Made by a program: the position numbers and the translations under genes. Shown one piece after another: positions 28,206-36,158 of a stretch of DNA of 64,000 nt. The DNA is taken from NCBI GenBank assembly GCA_020639295.1, contig JACKGY010000007.1:248001-312000 (forward strand), written 5' to 3'. Numbering within the stretch: the stretch's first letter is position 1; each line of letters begins with the position of its first letter. The DNA comes from Planctomycetota bacterium. GTDB lineage: Bacteria; Planctomycetota; GCA-002687715; DRQF01. A model generated the notes under the pieces. It had not been told where the DNA came from. It worked only from the letters and a program-made list of their open reading frames with translations, and ran no database searches.

Positions 28206-29741
28206 TCACTCGCCGGCGGTCATCCAGGAGATGACCTCCCCGGCACCGTAGCCGGGTCCGACCGCGAGGAGGAAGTCACGCAGGCCGTCCGCGTCGCCGC
28301 CGCTGGTGACGATGGGGAGTTCCTCGACACCGTCGCGGCGCTGACCGAGTCCGACGCCGGCGAGAAGGCAGTTGCAGAGGCACTTGCGCCCCAGCGTGTC
28401 GGCCACCGCCCCACCCTTCCTGGTCCAGGCCGAGACCGGTTCGCCCGGGCAACGCCACACGACCTGGCCGTCCGGGCGTCGATGCGCCTCGCGCAGGTAG
28501 CCGAGATCGCAGACCCGACGCCGCCGCGCGTAGGCCGCGTCGTCCGAGGCGCTGCCGTCGAGCTGGACGACCTTGAAGGGATAGCCGGAAGGTGAGACCC
28601 GGCTCTCGGTCCGGACCTTGAGCCGGCCCTCGAGACAATCGGTTCGGATGCGCTCCTTGAGGTCGTCGCGCAACCCCGACTCGCGGCAGTAGGCGAAGAG
28701 GCTCCCGAGCTGCACGCCGCGCGCGCCGAACTCGAGGGCCGCCGCGAGCTCCGCGCGCGAGCCACAGGACCCGGCCAGCCAGAACGGCAGCCCGGAGTCC
28801 CGCAAGGCCTCGAAGTCGACCCGATCACGATCACCGTAGATCGGCTCGCCGTCGTGGTCGAGCTGCAGGCCGCCACGCGGCGGCGCGTTGTGTCCACCCG
28901 CCGACTGGCGCTCCACGATCAGACCGTCGATTTGGCCTTCCGAACGCCGCCGGAGGATGCCGATGAGCTTGGCCGAGGAGATGATCGGCAGGAAGAAGGG
29001 CCGGACCAGCGGGGCACCGGCCAGGGTCGGGAACTCGCCCGGGTCGAAACGGCAACGCAGGTCGCCGCCACCGTCGAGGCTCAGCCGGTACTCGACCGGC
29101 CGCCCCTCGGCGAGTCGATCCAGGATTCCCGCCACCTGGACGGGAATGCCCGCGCCCATGGTCACGACGTCGACACCGGCCAGCATCGCGCCGAAGAAGG
29201 ACGGCAAGAGCGGGGTCTGGATCTTCTCGAGGAAGTTGATGCCGACCGGACCCTCGTGGCCGATTCGGGCGAGCGAGACCTCGACGAAGGCCGCGACGAC
29301 GAGGAGTTCGACCAGCGCAGGTGGCGGCGACTCGCCCTTCAGCGCGACGTTGCGGTAGGGTCGACCCGGCTCGCGGCCGCCTTCGAGGTGGTAGGCCGAG
29401 ACGATGCGCGCGGCCAGGTCCTGGTCGGGGAATCGCGCCAGGGCTTCCCGGACCGTTCCGTCCCGGTCACCGTCCTGGAGTCGCCGAACGAGGATCGTGT
29501 CGAGCGCGGTCCCGGAGACGATGCCGAGGCCCCCGGCCCGAGACACGGCACGCGCGAGTCGCCATCCGGAGACTCCGATCCCCATCCCGCCCTGGATGAT
29601 CCGCGGCAGCTCGGCGGCCGTACGCGGCCGGAAGCGCGGGTCTCGGCTTGGACGCTCCGTGGCTTCTCTCCCGTTCCTCGACCCCTTCCTCCGCGGCCCG
29701 GGGGAGCATACTCCGAATCGCTCCGACACCAAATGCGACAA
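28206..29741 (-). CDS. Nitronate monooxygenase (2-nitropropane dioxygenase-like)
   Basis: 511 residues. The flavin-binding TIM barrel starts at PRIIQGGMGIGVSGWRLA and has GPVGINFLEKIQTPL, GAGIP and the diagnostic ERQSAGGHNAPPRGG (catalytic His), then AGSCGSRAELAAALEFGARG and VQLGSLFA. The family oxidises alkyl nitronates with FMN and detoxifies nitro compounds such as propionate-3-nitronate. This enzyme belongs to the longer subgroup with a C-terminal Cys-containing extension (LGRKCLCNCLLAGVGL). The first 40 residues are poorly conserved, so the true start may be the GTG at 29729 or further in. It lies downstream of the DUF1801-like gene in the same direction. Confidence 0.88.
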   Translation of the reverse strand: MSHLVSERFGVCSPGPRRKGSRNGREATERPSRDPRFRPRTAAELPRIIQGGMGIGVSGWRLARAVSRAGGLGIVSGTALDTILVRRLQDGDRDGTVREALARFPDQDLAARIVSAYHLEGGREPGRPYRNVALKGESPPPALVELLVVAAFVEVSLARIGHEGPVGINFLEKIQTPLLPSFFGAMLAGVDVVTMGAGIPVQVAGILDRLAEGRPVEYRLSLDGGGDLRCRFDPGEFPTLAGAPLVRPFFLPIISSAKLIGILRRRSEGQIDGLIVERQSAGGHNAPPRGGLQLDHDGEPIYGDRDRVDFEALRDSGLPFWLAGSCGSRAELAAALEFGARGVQLGSLFAYCRESGLRDDLKERIRTDCLEGRLKVRTESRVSPSGYPFKVVQLDGSASDDAAYARRRRVCDLGYLREAHRRPDGQVVWRCPGEPVSAWTRKGGAVADTLGRKCLCNCLLAGVGLGQRRDGVEELPIVTSGGDADGLRDFLLAVGPGYGAGEVISWMTAGE

Positions 29742-29851
29742 TCGGGCGCGTGGGTGGCGCCGAGATTCTGGCGCCCGTGGATCCGACGACCAGGCGGCAC
29801 GACCGGCGCCATCGAGGGGTCAACGATTCGTCGAAACCGGACGACGCCGCA

Positions 29852-30253
29852 TCAGCTCGCGGGCCGATCCCCGGCGAGTTCGAGGGCCGCCACCATCAGG
29901 ACTTCGACCTCCGGCCGCTCGAAGTCGGCCATCGACATGATCTCGAGATGGCGCACGGTCTTGCCGCGCCCCTGGAGGAGTCGGCCGGGGTCCGCCTTCG
30001 CCAGCTGGGCGCCCTTTCCGAAGTACAGCCGCAGCCTGCCCGGTTCCAACTTGAACGAGCAGAGCCCGTCGATGCCTCGTTCGGAGGGCGAGTAGGCGAC
30101 CACCAGCGCGCCCTGGTTCTCGTAGACGTAGACGATCTCGTGGAGGCCGGGCAGACGCGCGCGCAGCTTCGCCCGCAGAGCCTTGCCGAGGGTCGCGAGC
30201 GCGGGCTCGTAGTTCGCGAACCGCTCCTCCAGAATCGTCTCCGGCTCCGTCAT
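29852..30253 (-). CDS. DUF1801-like protein
   Basis: 133 residues beginning MTEPETILEERFANYEPALA, preceded by AGGGAGGGAAAGAGGTC. The central YENQGALVVAYSPSERGIDG and LRLYFGKGAQLAKADPGRLL fit the small alpha/beta YdhG-like fold (DUF1801), whose members resemble frataxin-like scaffolds but have no settled function. Complete length. It is 110 bp upstream of the nitronate monooxygenase gene and could share its transcript. An N-terminal extension is open but has no ribosome site. Confidence 0.75.
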   Translation of the reverse strand: MTEPETILEERFANYEPALATLGKALRAKLRARLPGLHEIVYVYENQGALVVAYSPSERGIDGLCSFKLEPGRLRLYFGKGAQLAKADPGRLLQGRGKTVRHLEIMSMADFERPEVEVLMVAALELAGDRPAS

Positions 30254-30621
30254 GACCTCTTTCCCTCCCTGCGCACGGACACCGCCCGGGCCAGCACCGG
30301 CGGGCATCCTGCGGCTCTGCCGACCGTTCTGGCATGAGCTGTAGAGCCAATCCGCGGTCCGCGCAAGACCACAGGTGATTCACCGGCCATCCAGGTCGGC
30401 AGCGGGCAGGCCAAAGGGATCGAAGCTGGCTCGCTGTAACGCGAAATCCCAGGAAACGAAATCGCTGCCGAGTTCGCCCCGGGTTCGGCATATTCTCCTG
30501 TGGCAAGCGCATGCCACGGAACATGGCGATGGCGACGTCGGCGCGAGCACCCTGGCGAGAGGGCCTGCTCGAACGCCCCGACGGCCGCCACCGCCGGCGC
30601 TCATCGAGAGAGGGATTCACC
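30254..30621. other. Divergent intergenic stretch
   Basis: Carries the starts of two divergent genes. A CATATTCT patch near 30490 is the most promoter-like sequence. I see no gene or repeat. Confidence 0.4.
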
Positions 30622-32253
30622 ATGAGGTATCTGATTGTAATCGCCGTGGCGCTGGTCCTGGCACCGACCGTCAGGTCTCAATCGCTGACCAACCTGTTCG
30701 GCGTCAGCCTCACCCGCCAGGCGATCTTCAGTCCCACCGATGTCGGAGACGTCGATGGCGATGGCTGCGACGACATCGGCTTCACGGCCCAGGACCCGAG
30801 CCAGCTTCAGCGGGCGGCCGTGGTCTCCGGAGCCGACGGCAGCGTGCTCTTCGAGGTTCACGGCGGCATCGGTCCGGTCTGGAGCGCCGGCTTCGACCCC
30901 GTCACCTCCCTGCCCTGGCCGAGGGTCCGGGCTTTCCACCGCCTTGGCGACATGAACGGCGACGGGATCGCGGACTACGCGATCGCCCACAGCGGCTGCT
31001 CCCATCTGGGCACCGTCTTGAAGTACCCGGAACTGGTCATCCGCGCCGGTGGCAGCCATGCCGTGTTGGCGACCATCCCGATGGGTGGAACGAGCTATGC
31101 TCCCTTCGGGGCCGACGACGCCTCGGTCGCGCTGATCGGCGACGTCACCGGCGATGGTGTCCCCGACATCGGCATGTTCGGCCGGGGTCTCTACCTCACG
31201 ATGACCGGGAACGTCTCCAACTCCTTCATCGACCTGATCGACGGCGCGACCTTCCAGCGCTGGAACCTGGTCCTCTTCGCCGGCGTGAGCCTCATCCCGC
31301 AAGGGCTCGTCCCTCTGGGCGACATCGACGGTGACCTGGTTCCCGATTTCGCGATCGGGTCCCCCGCCGCCTCGGGCGGGAACGGCGTCGTCGCGGCCTA
31401 CTCGGGAGCCAACGGCGCCCCGATCTGGTCGGTCGCCGGCGCCACCACCCAGTCCGTGCTGGGTAGCACCTTCTTCGGGGTCGGTGACGTCGACGGCGAC
31501 CTGATCCCCGATCTCGTCGCCTGGGCGCAAGGCGACCCGACCCCCGGCCCCTGGATCGGAACGATCAACGTCTTCTCCGGCGTGAACGGCGCCCTGCTCC
31601 GTCAGACCCTGAATGTCGCCCCGAGCGAGATCGCGTGGGTCGAAGCGGCCGGCGACGTCGATGGTGACGGCTACCGCGATTACTCGGTCGTGATCGACAG
31701 CGCTGGCCTGGGCACGACCTACCTGTGCGAAGTCCGTTCCGGCCTGAACGACGGCCTGATCAGGAGCCTCGCGGACAACACGGCCGCGGTGGGCGATCTG
31801 AACGGGGACGGCATCGGCGACTTCATGACCAGGACCTCCCCCAGTCTCCCGGGCGCGACCACCTTCAATGGGTTCACGCTCATGGGCGCCCTGGGCTACG
31901 GGACGGCGGCCGGGGGGCCCTTCGATCTGCGCTGGACCTCGGGCCCGCCGGCGCCCTCGAGCGGCTATCTCGAGCTGACGGGAGCGGCTCCCTTCAGTCT
32001 GCTGGTCGGCGTCGTGAGCTTCCAGAAGGCGAACACGCTGGTGCCCGGCACGCCGCTACCGCTCTACGTGTCGATCGCGCCGGGGAATCTCCACGGCCTC
32101 TTCTACTCGAACGCCGACTCGACGGGGACGCACCTCGATCCCCTCGTCCTCAACCAGCCGGCGCTCGCCGGGCTCACGGTCTACGTCCAGTACGGCATCT
32201 TCGGCTTCCCGAACGGGGTCTCGAACGCGGTCGAACTGCTCTTCGGCCCCTGA
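30622..32253 (+). CDS. Secreted FG-GAP/VCBS seven-bladed propeller protein
   Basis: 543 residues. The signal peptide is MRYLIVIAVALVLAPTVRSQ, with AGAGAGGG upstream. Seven calcium-binding FG-GAP loops follow, one per blade: GDVDGDGCDD, GDMNGDGIAD, GDVTGDGVPD, GDIDGDLVPD, GDVDGDLIPD, GDVDGDGYRD and GDLNGDGIGD. They are spaced about 40-100 residues apart over residues 35-415, which fits an integrin-alpha-like seven-bladed beta-propeller. The C-terminal 110 residues form a beta module ending VYVQYGIFGFPNGVSNAVEL plus LFGP, similar to the ends of the other secreted proteins here. Convergent with a second propeller gene and separated from it by a shared terminator. Adhesion or surface structure is inferred. 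Confidence 0.88.
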   Translation: MRYLIVIAVALVLAPTVRSQSLTNLFGVSLTRQAIFSPTDVGDVDGDGCDDIGFTAQDPSQLQRAAVVSGADGSVLFEVHGGIGPVWSAGFDPVTSLPWPRVRAFHRLGDMNGDGIADYAIAHSGCSHLGTVLKYPELVIRAGGSHAVLATIPMGGTSYAPFGADDASVALIGDVTGDGVPDIGMFGRGLYLTMTGNVSNSFIDLIDGATFQRWNLVLFAGVSLIPQGLVPLGDIDGDLVPDFAIGSPAASGGNGVVAAYSGANGAPIWSVAGATTQSVLGSTFFGVGDVDGDLIPDLVAWAQGDPTPGPWIGTINVFSGVNGALLRQTLNVAPSEIAWVEAAGDVDGDGYRDYSVVIDSAGLGTTYLCEVRSGLNDGLIRSLADNTAAVGDLNGDGIGDFMTRTSPSLPGATTFNGFTLMGALGYGTAAGGPFDLRWTSGPPAPSSGYLELTGAAPFSLLVGVVSFQKANTLVPGTPLPLYVSIAPGNLHGLFYSNADSTGTHLDPLVLNQPALAGLTVYVQYGIFGFPNGVSNAVELLFGP

Positions 32254-32291
32254 GCCGGCAACCGGCGGAACTCGGCCTCGAGAACATGAAG

Positions 32292-32315
32292 GAGCCGCGA
32301 CGCCCGTCGCGGCTC
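32292..32315. terminator. Shared terminator between convergent FG-GAP genes
   Basis: GAGCCGCGACG and CGTCGCGGCTC form a perfect 11-bp stem with a CC loop, followed by TCTTCAT on the plus strand and preceded by ATGAAG, so it can act in both directions. It lies 38 bp after the plus-strand stop and 68 bp after the minus-strand stop. Confidence 0.7.
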
Positions 32316-32383
32316 TCTTCATCTCGACCAAGGAAGCGCCGTTCCGCCGCCGCCGACGCGCGGCTGACGGTCCCGGCCCGCGC

Positions 32384-34036
32384 TCAGGGGGCGAGCTCGA
32401 ACCGGATCGACGGTGACGACGAGATCACCGGGGTGACCTCGAACAGCTGGACGTAGACCTTGAAGCCCGCGAGGGCCGGCACCTGACGGCTGACGCCGGG
32501 GTAGTGGAACTCGCCCATGAGATCGAAGCCGAAGTTGCTCTGGTCGATGAAGTTCACCGGATCGATCGCGACCAGCAGCGGCAGGTAACCGAAGGCGAGG
32601 TAGTCGATGCCGGCCCAGCTCCGCAGCACGAGTCCGATCGCGCCCGGCGTGGCGCCGGTGACGTGAAGCGTGCCGGTCAGGGCGAAGGGGTCGCCGAGAG
32701 CCGGTTCCCAGGAGAGGTCGATGAGGTGCTGTCCGCCGCCGGTGGTCCGCCGGATGAGGATCGGCAGGGACGGCATCTCGAAGACGCGGACCTCGCCCGT
32801 GTAGGTCATGACGCCATAGGCGCCGACGGCGTAGCCCGGGAAGCCGTCGCCATCGACGTCCAGGCCGCCCGCCACCGAACAGCCCCAGAACGAGGGCATC
32901 GGCGCCGGCTGCGAGTCGAGGATCGAGCCGTCGTACCCGGAGAAGACCTGCACCAGGCCGGGGTAGGTCACCGGCTGGCTCGCGTTGAAGGAGCTGACCA
33001 CGACGTCGGCGTAGCCGTCGCCGTTGGCGTCGCCCATGCTGCCGACCGATTGGCCGAGCCGGTGGTCGGCGGCGGCACCATCGAAGGTGTAGAGGATCGA
33101 GCCGTCGAGGCCCGAGAAGACCCGGGCGCTGCCCGCCCAGACACCGGTGTTGCTGTCGCCCGGGGCCCCGACGATCAGGTCGGCGCGCCCGTCGCCGTTG
33201 ACGTCGCCGGCGCCGCTGACCGCGGTGCCGAAGTAGTCGCCGGCGCCATCGCCATCGAAGGTGAAGAGGACGGACCCGTCGACGCCGGAATAGACCCGGG
33301 CGCTGCCGGAGGCGAGGCCGTTGTTGTCGTCGCCCTTGGCGCCGGCGATGAAGTCCGGGATGCCATCGCCGTTCACGTCGCCGACTCCGGCGACCGAGCC
33401 GCCGAGGGTGTCGTAGGAGCTGTCGCCGACCACCGAGTAGAGGATGGCGCCATCGAAACCCGAGTAGACCCGCACGCGGCCGGCATCGACGCCGGCGAAG
33501 TCGTCGTAGGGGATGCCGACCAGGAGATCGTCATGGCCGTCGCCATTGACGTCGCCGAGGCCGCCGACGGCGAAGCCGAGCCCGTGGTAGGAACCGGTGC
33601 CGTGGAAGGTGAAGAGCACGGCCCCGGTGGCTCCCGAGTAGACCTTGACGGTGCCGGAGCCGGGCCAGCCGAAGCTCTCGCCTGGCGCTCCGGCGATGAG
33701 ATCGGCGAAACCGTCACCGTCGACGTCGCCGGCCCCTCCTACCGCGAGGCCGAGCTGCGCCCCCGCGGAGTCGCCGTAGAAGGTATGGAGGATGCTGCCG
33801 TCGGCCCCCGAGTGCACCCGGACGCTACCGCAGTCGTTGCCGTTGTCGTCGTCGCCCGAGGCGCCCACGATGAGGTCGCCATGGCCGTCGCCGTCGACGT
33901 CGCCGACGGCGGCAACGGTCGAGCCGAAGCGATCCAGCGGGCTGTCGCCGGAGAGGGTGTAGGTGAGCGTCCCCTGCCCGGCGGCGCGGGACAGGAACAA
34001 GGCGGAAAGGGCCAGGGTGATGGCGATCGTACGCAT
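32384..34036 (-). CDS. Secreted FG-GAP/integrin-alpha-like propeller protein
   Basis: 550 residues. The signal peptide is MRTIAITLALSALFLSRAAG; the ATG follows AAGGAAGGAGTCCCCCC. Seven regular blades follow: GDVDGDGHGD, GDVDGDGFAD, GDVNGDGHDD, GDVNGDGIPD, GDVNGDGRAD, GDANGDGYAD and LDVDGDGFPG. Most are followed by an IVGAPGD-like strand and a VYSGxDGSILYTF-like strand, i.e. a canonical integrin-alpha seven-bladed propeller with Ca2+ loops. The final 115 residues are a beta domain ending VYVQLFEVTPVISSSPSIRF plus ELAP. Expected at the cell surface or secreted. Repeats are more uniform than in the convergent partner, so the two are distant relatives and not a recent duplication. Confidence 0.9.
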   Translation of the reverse strand: MRTIAITLALSALFLSRAAGQGTLTYTLSGDSPLDRFGSTVAAVGDVDGDGHGDLIVGASGDDDNGNDCGSVRVHSGADGSILHTFYGDSAGAQLGLAVGGAGDVDGDGFADLIAGAPGESFGWPGSGTVKVYSGATGAVLFTFHGTGSYHGLGFAVGGLGDVNGDGHDDLLVGIPYDDFAGVDAGRVRVYSGFDGAILYSVVGDSSYDTLGGSVAGVGDVNGDGIPDFIAGAKGDDNNGLASGSARVYSGVDGSVLFTFDGDGAGDYFGTAVSGAGDVNGDGRADLIVGAPGDSNTGVWAGSARVFSGLDGSILYTFDGAAADHRLGQSVGSMGDANGDGYADVVVSSFNASQPVTYPGLVQVFSGYDGSILDSQPAPMPSFWGCSVAGGLDVDGDGFPGYAVGAYGVMTYTGEVRVFEMPSLPILIRRTTGGGQHLIDLSWEPALGDPFALTGTLHVTGATPGAIGLVLRSWAGIDYLAFGYLPLLVAIDPVNFIDQSNFGFDLMGEFHYPGVSRQVPALAGFKVYVQLFEVTPVISSSPSIRFELAP

Positions 34037-34219
34037 GGGGGGACTCCTTCCTTGGGGCCTGGGGACGATCGAGCGTAGCACTGGCCCGGAAGTCCGGACA
34101 GCGCGGACTGGGAGTCACCGCGTGGTCGATTGACGCGCCTCTTGATCGGCCCTTGATGGTCGTTGGCCCGCGGCCGCCGGCTCAGGCGGTCGGCGGCCGG
34201 CGACGATCGAGTGCCTCGA

Positions 34220-36157
34220 TCACTGGATGTCGAGGCGGATGGCTTCGGAGAGCGCGACCCAGGAGCCGTTGACGCCGTTGGTGTAGATCGCGGCCTGGAA
34301 GGTGGCATAGGGCCCGGCAGGCAGGCCCGGGATGGTGAACCAGAGCGCCAGATTCCCGGTCGAGTCGAGCAGGAAGAGCGGGTTCAGGCCGTTCGGGTCG
34401 GTGCCGTCGGCGATGAGCTGCACGCCGACCGGAATGCCGGTCGCCGGGTCGGGACTGCCGCCGATGTCCATCTGCCCGATGTTGGGGTAGGTCGCCGCCA
34501 CCGGATTGAGCGGACCGGTGAGCAGGAGCACCGGCTGATTGGGCAGGCCGAAGAAGTCGAAGGAGAGCTGGCTCCCCGCCGCCATGCTGACGAAGTAGGG
34601 CCCGCCGCTCTGCATGTAGGGCGGGTCATCATTGGCGTTGAGCGCGTTGAAGTAGCCATCGAGGTAGAACTCCGCCAGCCCTCTCTGGATCGACTGGCCC
34701 GGTGTCGCGGCCGACTCCTCGATGATCACGTTGTCGAAGAAGGGGCCCACCACGGGATAGCCGATCGAGAGGTCGAGCCGGAACACGAGCTGGATCACGT
34801 CACCCGCGTAGGCGCCGAGCTCCACGGCGACCTGCTGGAAGTCACCGTTGATGAACCACAGCTTGTACTGCGGATTGTAGACCCCGACGTCGATCGTTCC
34901 GGTCGACATGCGGATGACGTCGATCTGCATCAGCGCATCCGGCAGCGACTGGTAGTTGATGTAGCCGCCTCCCCCGAAACGCAGGCGGGGATTGATGGCG
35001 GTGCCCAGATCGATGCAGGGGCTCACCAGACGCATCGGCGCCGGAGTCGTGCTGGCCGGGATCGTGTAGCTGGTAGTGGAGGGCAGCGAGGCGTAGATCC
35101 CCGACAGGGACCCGTTGGCGGACTTCGTGAACCACCACTGGTTGATCGGCCCGGCCGAGTCGTTCGGATCCTGGTACCAGCCCACGGGCGGTGCCGTCGA
35201 TCCGGCCATGGGCGCGGACTCGAAGTCCTCCAACCAGGGCAAGGTGGTCACCCTGTTCTTGCCTCCCGCCTGCACCGCCAGGGTGAGCTGGTCGTTGCCC
35301 ACGCTGACGTCGCCGCCGAGCGACGCGGTCGCCTTCAGGGTGTGGTTGAAGCCGTTCGAGAGGTCGGCACCGATCGAGAAGGTGTGGACGTAGGTATCCC
35401 CCGGCGCCAGGGCACTCGGGGTCAACACGAGGTCGGTCACGTAGGGCTGGCCGTCGACGTCGAGGGCAAAGGGGATCAGGCTCCCGGCCGGGATGGCGGT
35501 CGTGCCCTTGTTCCGGACCTTGACGGCGACGACCTCGGAGTTGCCGAGACCAGCGCAGTCGAAATCGTCGACCACCGGGGAGACGAAGGAGTCGAGCGTC
35601 AGATCGACCGAGACCAGGTTGTGGACGTTGTAGCGAACTCGGCCGCCCCAGCCGACGTTGGCCGTGGGACTATGGAATCCAACCAGGGAGATGCCGTTGC
35701 CGACACCGCTGTACAGGGTGAGATCGGCGTTGCTGGCGGCCACCGCCCCGGTGGGGATGGTCAGATCACACTTGCAGGGTCCCTGGATCATGAAGGCCTG
35801 GGTCTCGCCGGCCGGGATGACCGCGTTGAGCCAGGTCGAGATCAGCGTATAGCCGCTCGAACCGCTCAACGACTTGGTTACCAGCAGTTCCCAGGCATGG
35901 GGATCGAACTGGTCGTTGACGTAGCTGCCGAAGTCCTTCTTCTTCCACACCGAGACCGTCTGGTTGGTGAAGCTGGTCGTTGTGTAGACCTCGAAGCCGA
36001 TCACCGTCAGGTGCTTCGCGGCCTCGAGATCGAAGTAGTAGATGCCGAGGTAGCCGACGGTGCCGGTCGGACCGGACAGGATCGACTGCCCCCTGAGGGG
36101 CATCGCGACGAGAACGAAGGCGACGACGGCGAGAGCGAGCTGTGACTTGGTTCGCAT
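34220..36157 (-). CDS. Large secreted protein with MAM/CARDB-like domains
   Basis: 645 residues. The signal peptide is MRTKSQLALAVVAFVLVAMP. Beta domains follow in order: an N-terminal domain (TVGYLGIYYFDLEAAKHLTV), a CARDB-like segment (LVLTPSALAPGDTYVHTFSI), a MAM-like jelly roll (LPWLEDFESAPM to GPFFDNVIIEES), and a C-terminal module with GPLNPVAATYPNIGQMDIGG and the ending VALSEAIRLDIQ. Its ATG is one base after the upstream stop (TGA-C-ATG), so translation is coupled to the LamG-like partner. The two C-terminal modules are clearly homologous. No enzyme motif was seen; a cell-surface or matrix function is inferred. Confidence 0.78.
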   Translation of the reverse strand: MRTKSQLALAVVAFVLVAMPLRGQSILSGPTGTVGYLGIYYFDLEAAKHLTVIGFEVYTTTSFTNQTVSVWKKKDFGSYVNDQFDPHAWELLVTKSLSGSSGYTLISTWLNAVIPAGETQAFMIQGPCKCDLTIPTGAVAASNADLTLYSGVGNGISLVGFHSPTANVGWGGRVRYNVHNLVSVDLTLDSFVSPVVDDFDCAGLGNSEVVAVKVRNKGTTAIPAGSLIPFALDVDGQPYVTDLVLTPSALAPGDTYVHTFSIGADLSNGFNHTLKATASLGGDVSVGNDQLTLAVQAGGKNRVTTLPWLEDFESAPMAGSTAPPVGWYQDPNDSAGPINQWWFTKSANGSLSGIYASLPSTTSYTIPASTTPAPMRLVSPCIDLGTAINPRLRFGGGGYINYQSLPDALMQIDVIRMSTGTIDVGVYNPQYKLWFINGDFQQVAVELGAYAGDVIQLVFRLDLSIGYPVVGPFFDNVIIEESAATPGQSIQRGLAEFYLDGYFNALNANDDPPYMQSGGPYFVSMAAGSQLSFDFFGLPNQPVLLLTGPLNPVAATYPNIGQMDIGGSPDPATGIPVGVQLIADGTDPNGLNPLFLLDSTGNLALWFTIPGLPAGPYATFQAAIYTNGVNGSWVALSEAIRLDIQ

Positions 36158-36158
36158 G

